Assembly: GCA_020832135.1 (NCBI GenBank)
Contig: JAFIFG010000001.1
Span: forward strand, 1 to 43,042
Length of the DNA: 43,042 nt
From: Clostridiaceae bacterium
Lineage (GTDB): Bacteria > Bacillota > Clostridia > Peptostreptococcales > Natronincolaceae
Direction of reading: 5' to 3'
Shown here: piece by piece, positions 42,438-43,042 of the stretch
Position numbering within the stretch: position 1 is the stretch's first letter
Layout: each line of letters starts with the position of its first letter
Position numbers and translations under genes: made by a program
The notes under the pieces: model-generated
Databases searched by the model: none
The model's input: only the letters and a program-made list of their open reading frames with translations
What the model was told of the DNA's origin: nothing

Positions 42438-42881
42438 GTGATAGATGAAAGAGAAGACGATAAGATTCCTCAAGGGGTAGAGGACATACCTCAGTCGCCC
42501 TCAAAGAAAATATACCGCTTGTTAAGTATATTGATTATTTTATCTATGATAGTTGTTTTTGTAATACCATCTTTGATGAATACTGTAGGTTTTCTACAGA
42601 TCCTTAGGGAAGAGGATCTTCAACCTCAGGAGGTGAAGGAATTATTGGAGCACATTGAAGAAAACTATCTTTACCAAGAATTATTTCAAGAAGAAATATA
42701 TCATCAGAAAAAAGAAGCTCTACTTAATACCTTTTCAATTGTTTCCTATAGATGGTTTGTACAGGACCAATCAGTAGAAGATTTACAAAATTATCTTTCT
42801 GTATATAATGGTATAAGGTTAAAAAGCTTTGATGATTATATGGAGGCTGTAGATGCTATTATTAGAGAATTAAATATATAA
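42438..42881 (+). CDS. Single-pass membrane protein, unknown family
   Basis: About 147 aa. A cytoplasmic N-terminus (VIDEREDDKIPQGVEDIPQSPSKKIYR), a TM at ~28-50, then a helical, acidic extracytoplasmic region (EEDLQPQEVKELLEHIEENYLYQELFQEEIYH). GTG 42438 gives proper spacing to AGGAAAG; TTG 42429 directly abuts it. No motif recognised. Confidence 0.55.
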   Translation: MIDEREDDKIPQGVEDIPQSPSKKIYRLLSILIILSMIVVFVIPSLMNTVGFLQILREEDLQPQEVKELLEHIEENYLYQELFQEEIYHQKKEALLNTFSIVSYRWFVQDQSVEDLQNYLSVYNGIRLKSFDDYMEAVDAIIRELNI

Positions 42882-42926
42882 TATTTAAAAATACTTTGGC
42901 GATCTAAGGTGATTGGAGGGGAAAAT

Positions 42927-43042
42927 ATGGAAATGTTATTTTATAAATGCTCATTGTGTGGATTCGCACATCAGGTTCCAGCATATTGGAGTGGATTTGC
43001 ACCTGAGGAAGAACTGGAAATGCCACATATTAACTTGGAAAC
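42927..43042 (+). CDS. Zinc-ribbon-like protein, 3' partial
   Basis: ATG 6 nt after GGAGGGG; the gene is cut by the window end after 38 codons. MEMLFYKCSLCGFAHQVPAYWSGFAP carries one CxxC knuckle, as in rubredoxin-like or zinc-ribbon proteins. The rest is outside the window. Confidence 0.55.
   Translation, partial: MEMLFYKCSLCGFAHQVPAYWSGFAPEEELEMPHINLE

Noticed and set aside
1-43042. CRISPR arrays, tRNA or rRNA genes, intact insertion sequences or phage genes
   Set aside because: No regularly spaced repeats, no tRNA-like cloverleaf noticed, no transposase, integrase or phage structural gene seen.

Overview
The window is AT-rich. It has strong AGGAGG-type ribosome binding sites, many TTG and GTG starts, lipobox lipoproteins, and a DapL, Dps and ECF sigma-factor complement typical of anaerobic low-GC Firmicutes. 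An Alkaliphilus-like clostridium is the best guess, from gene content and style only.

Region 1 (1-10 kb): the tail of a stalk (copper amine oxidase N-like) protein, three stacked hairpins, then a dapL-like aminotransferase on the minus strand. Divergent from it is a complete five-gene dipeptide/oligopeptide ABC transporter (dppE, B, C, D, F) followed by ykfC, a gamma-D-glutamyl-L-diamino-acid endopeptidase. Together they look like import and trimming of murein peptides, with DapL at the diaminopimelate end. The last gene, a D-aminoacylase-type amidohydrolase, is dead: its ATG has become ATA without harming the upstream stop, and an internal out-of-frame deletion follows.

Region 2 (10-20 kb): a DUF418 membrane protein, an ECF sigma/anti-sigma pair, then about 13 short same-strand genes. 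Nearly all encode small membrane proteins or lipoproteins (DUF881, zinc ribbon-DUF2007, LppM-like, DUF4181 and several orphans), and some are under 60 residues. Short related leader motifs recur in front of at least seven of them. This is the least explained part of the window and the best candidate for an undescribed system.

Region 3 (20-28 kb): an alpha/beta hydrolase, a TrzN/SAH-deaminase-type amidohydrolase, a truncated ChbG/YdjC remnant, then a pyrimidine module: codB (cytosine permease), codA (cytosine deaminase), a LacI-family repressor and a PreA-like dihydropyrimidine dehydrogenase subunit. Three near-identical 14-bp palindromes, two flanking the codB promoter and one in front of the repressor gene, are the likely repressor operators. 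The inferred flow is cytosine to uracil to dihydrouracil.

Region 4 (28-37 kb): a second sigma/anti-sigma (DUF4179-like) pair, a badly eroded aspA fragment, a polar amino-acid ABC transporter followed by a PatB/MalY C-S lyase (together suggesting cystine or cysteine use), Dps, and a lipoprotein with three rhodanese domains of which only the last keeps its cysteine.

Region 5 (37-43 kb): ndk, an M55 D-aminopeptidase (DppA), a large membrane Cache-HAMP-PAS-GGDEF-EAL protein, a small membrane protein, and the start of a zinc-ribbon-like gene cut by the window edge.
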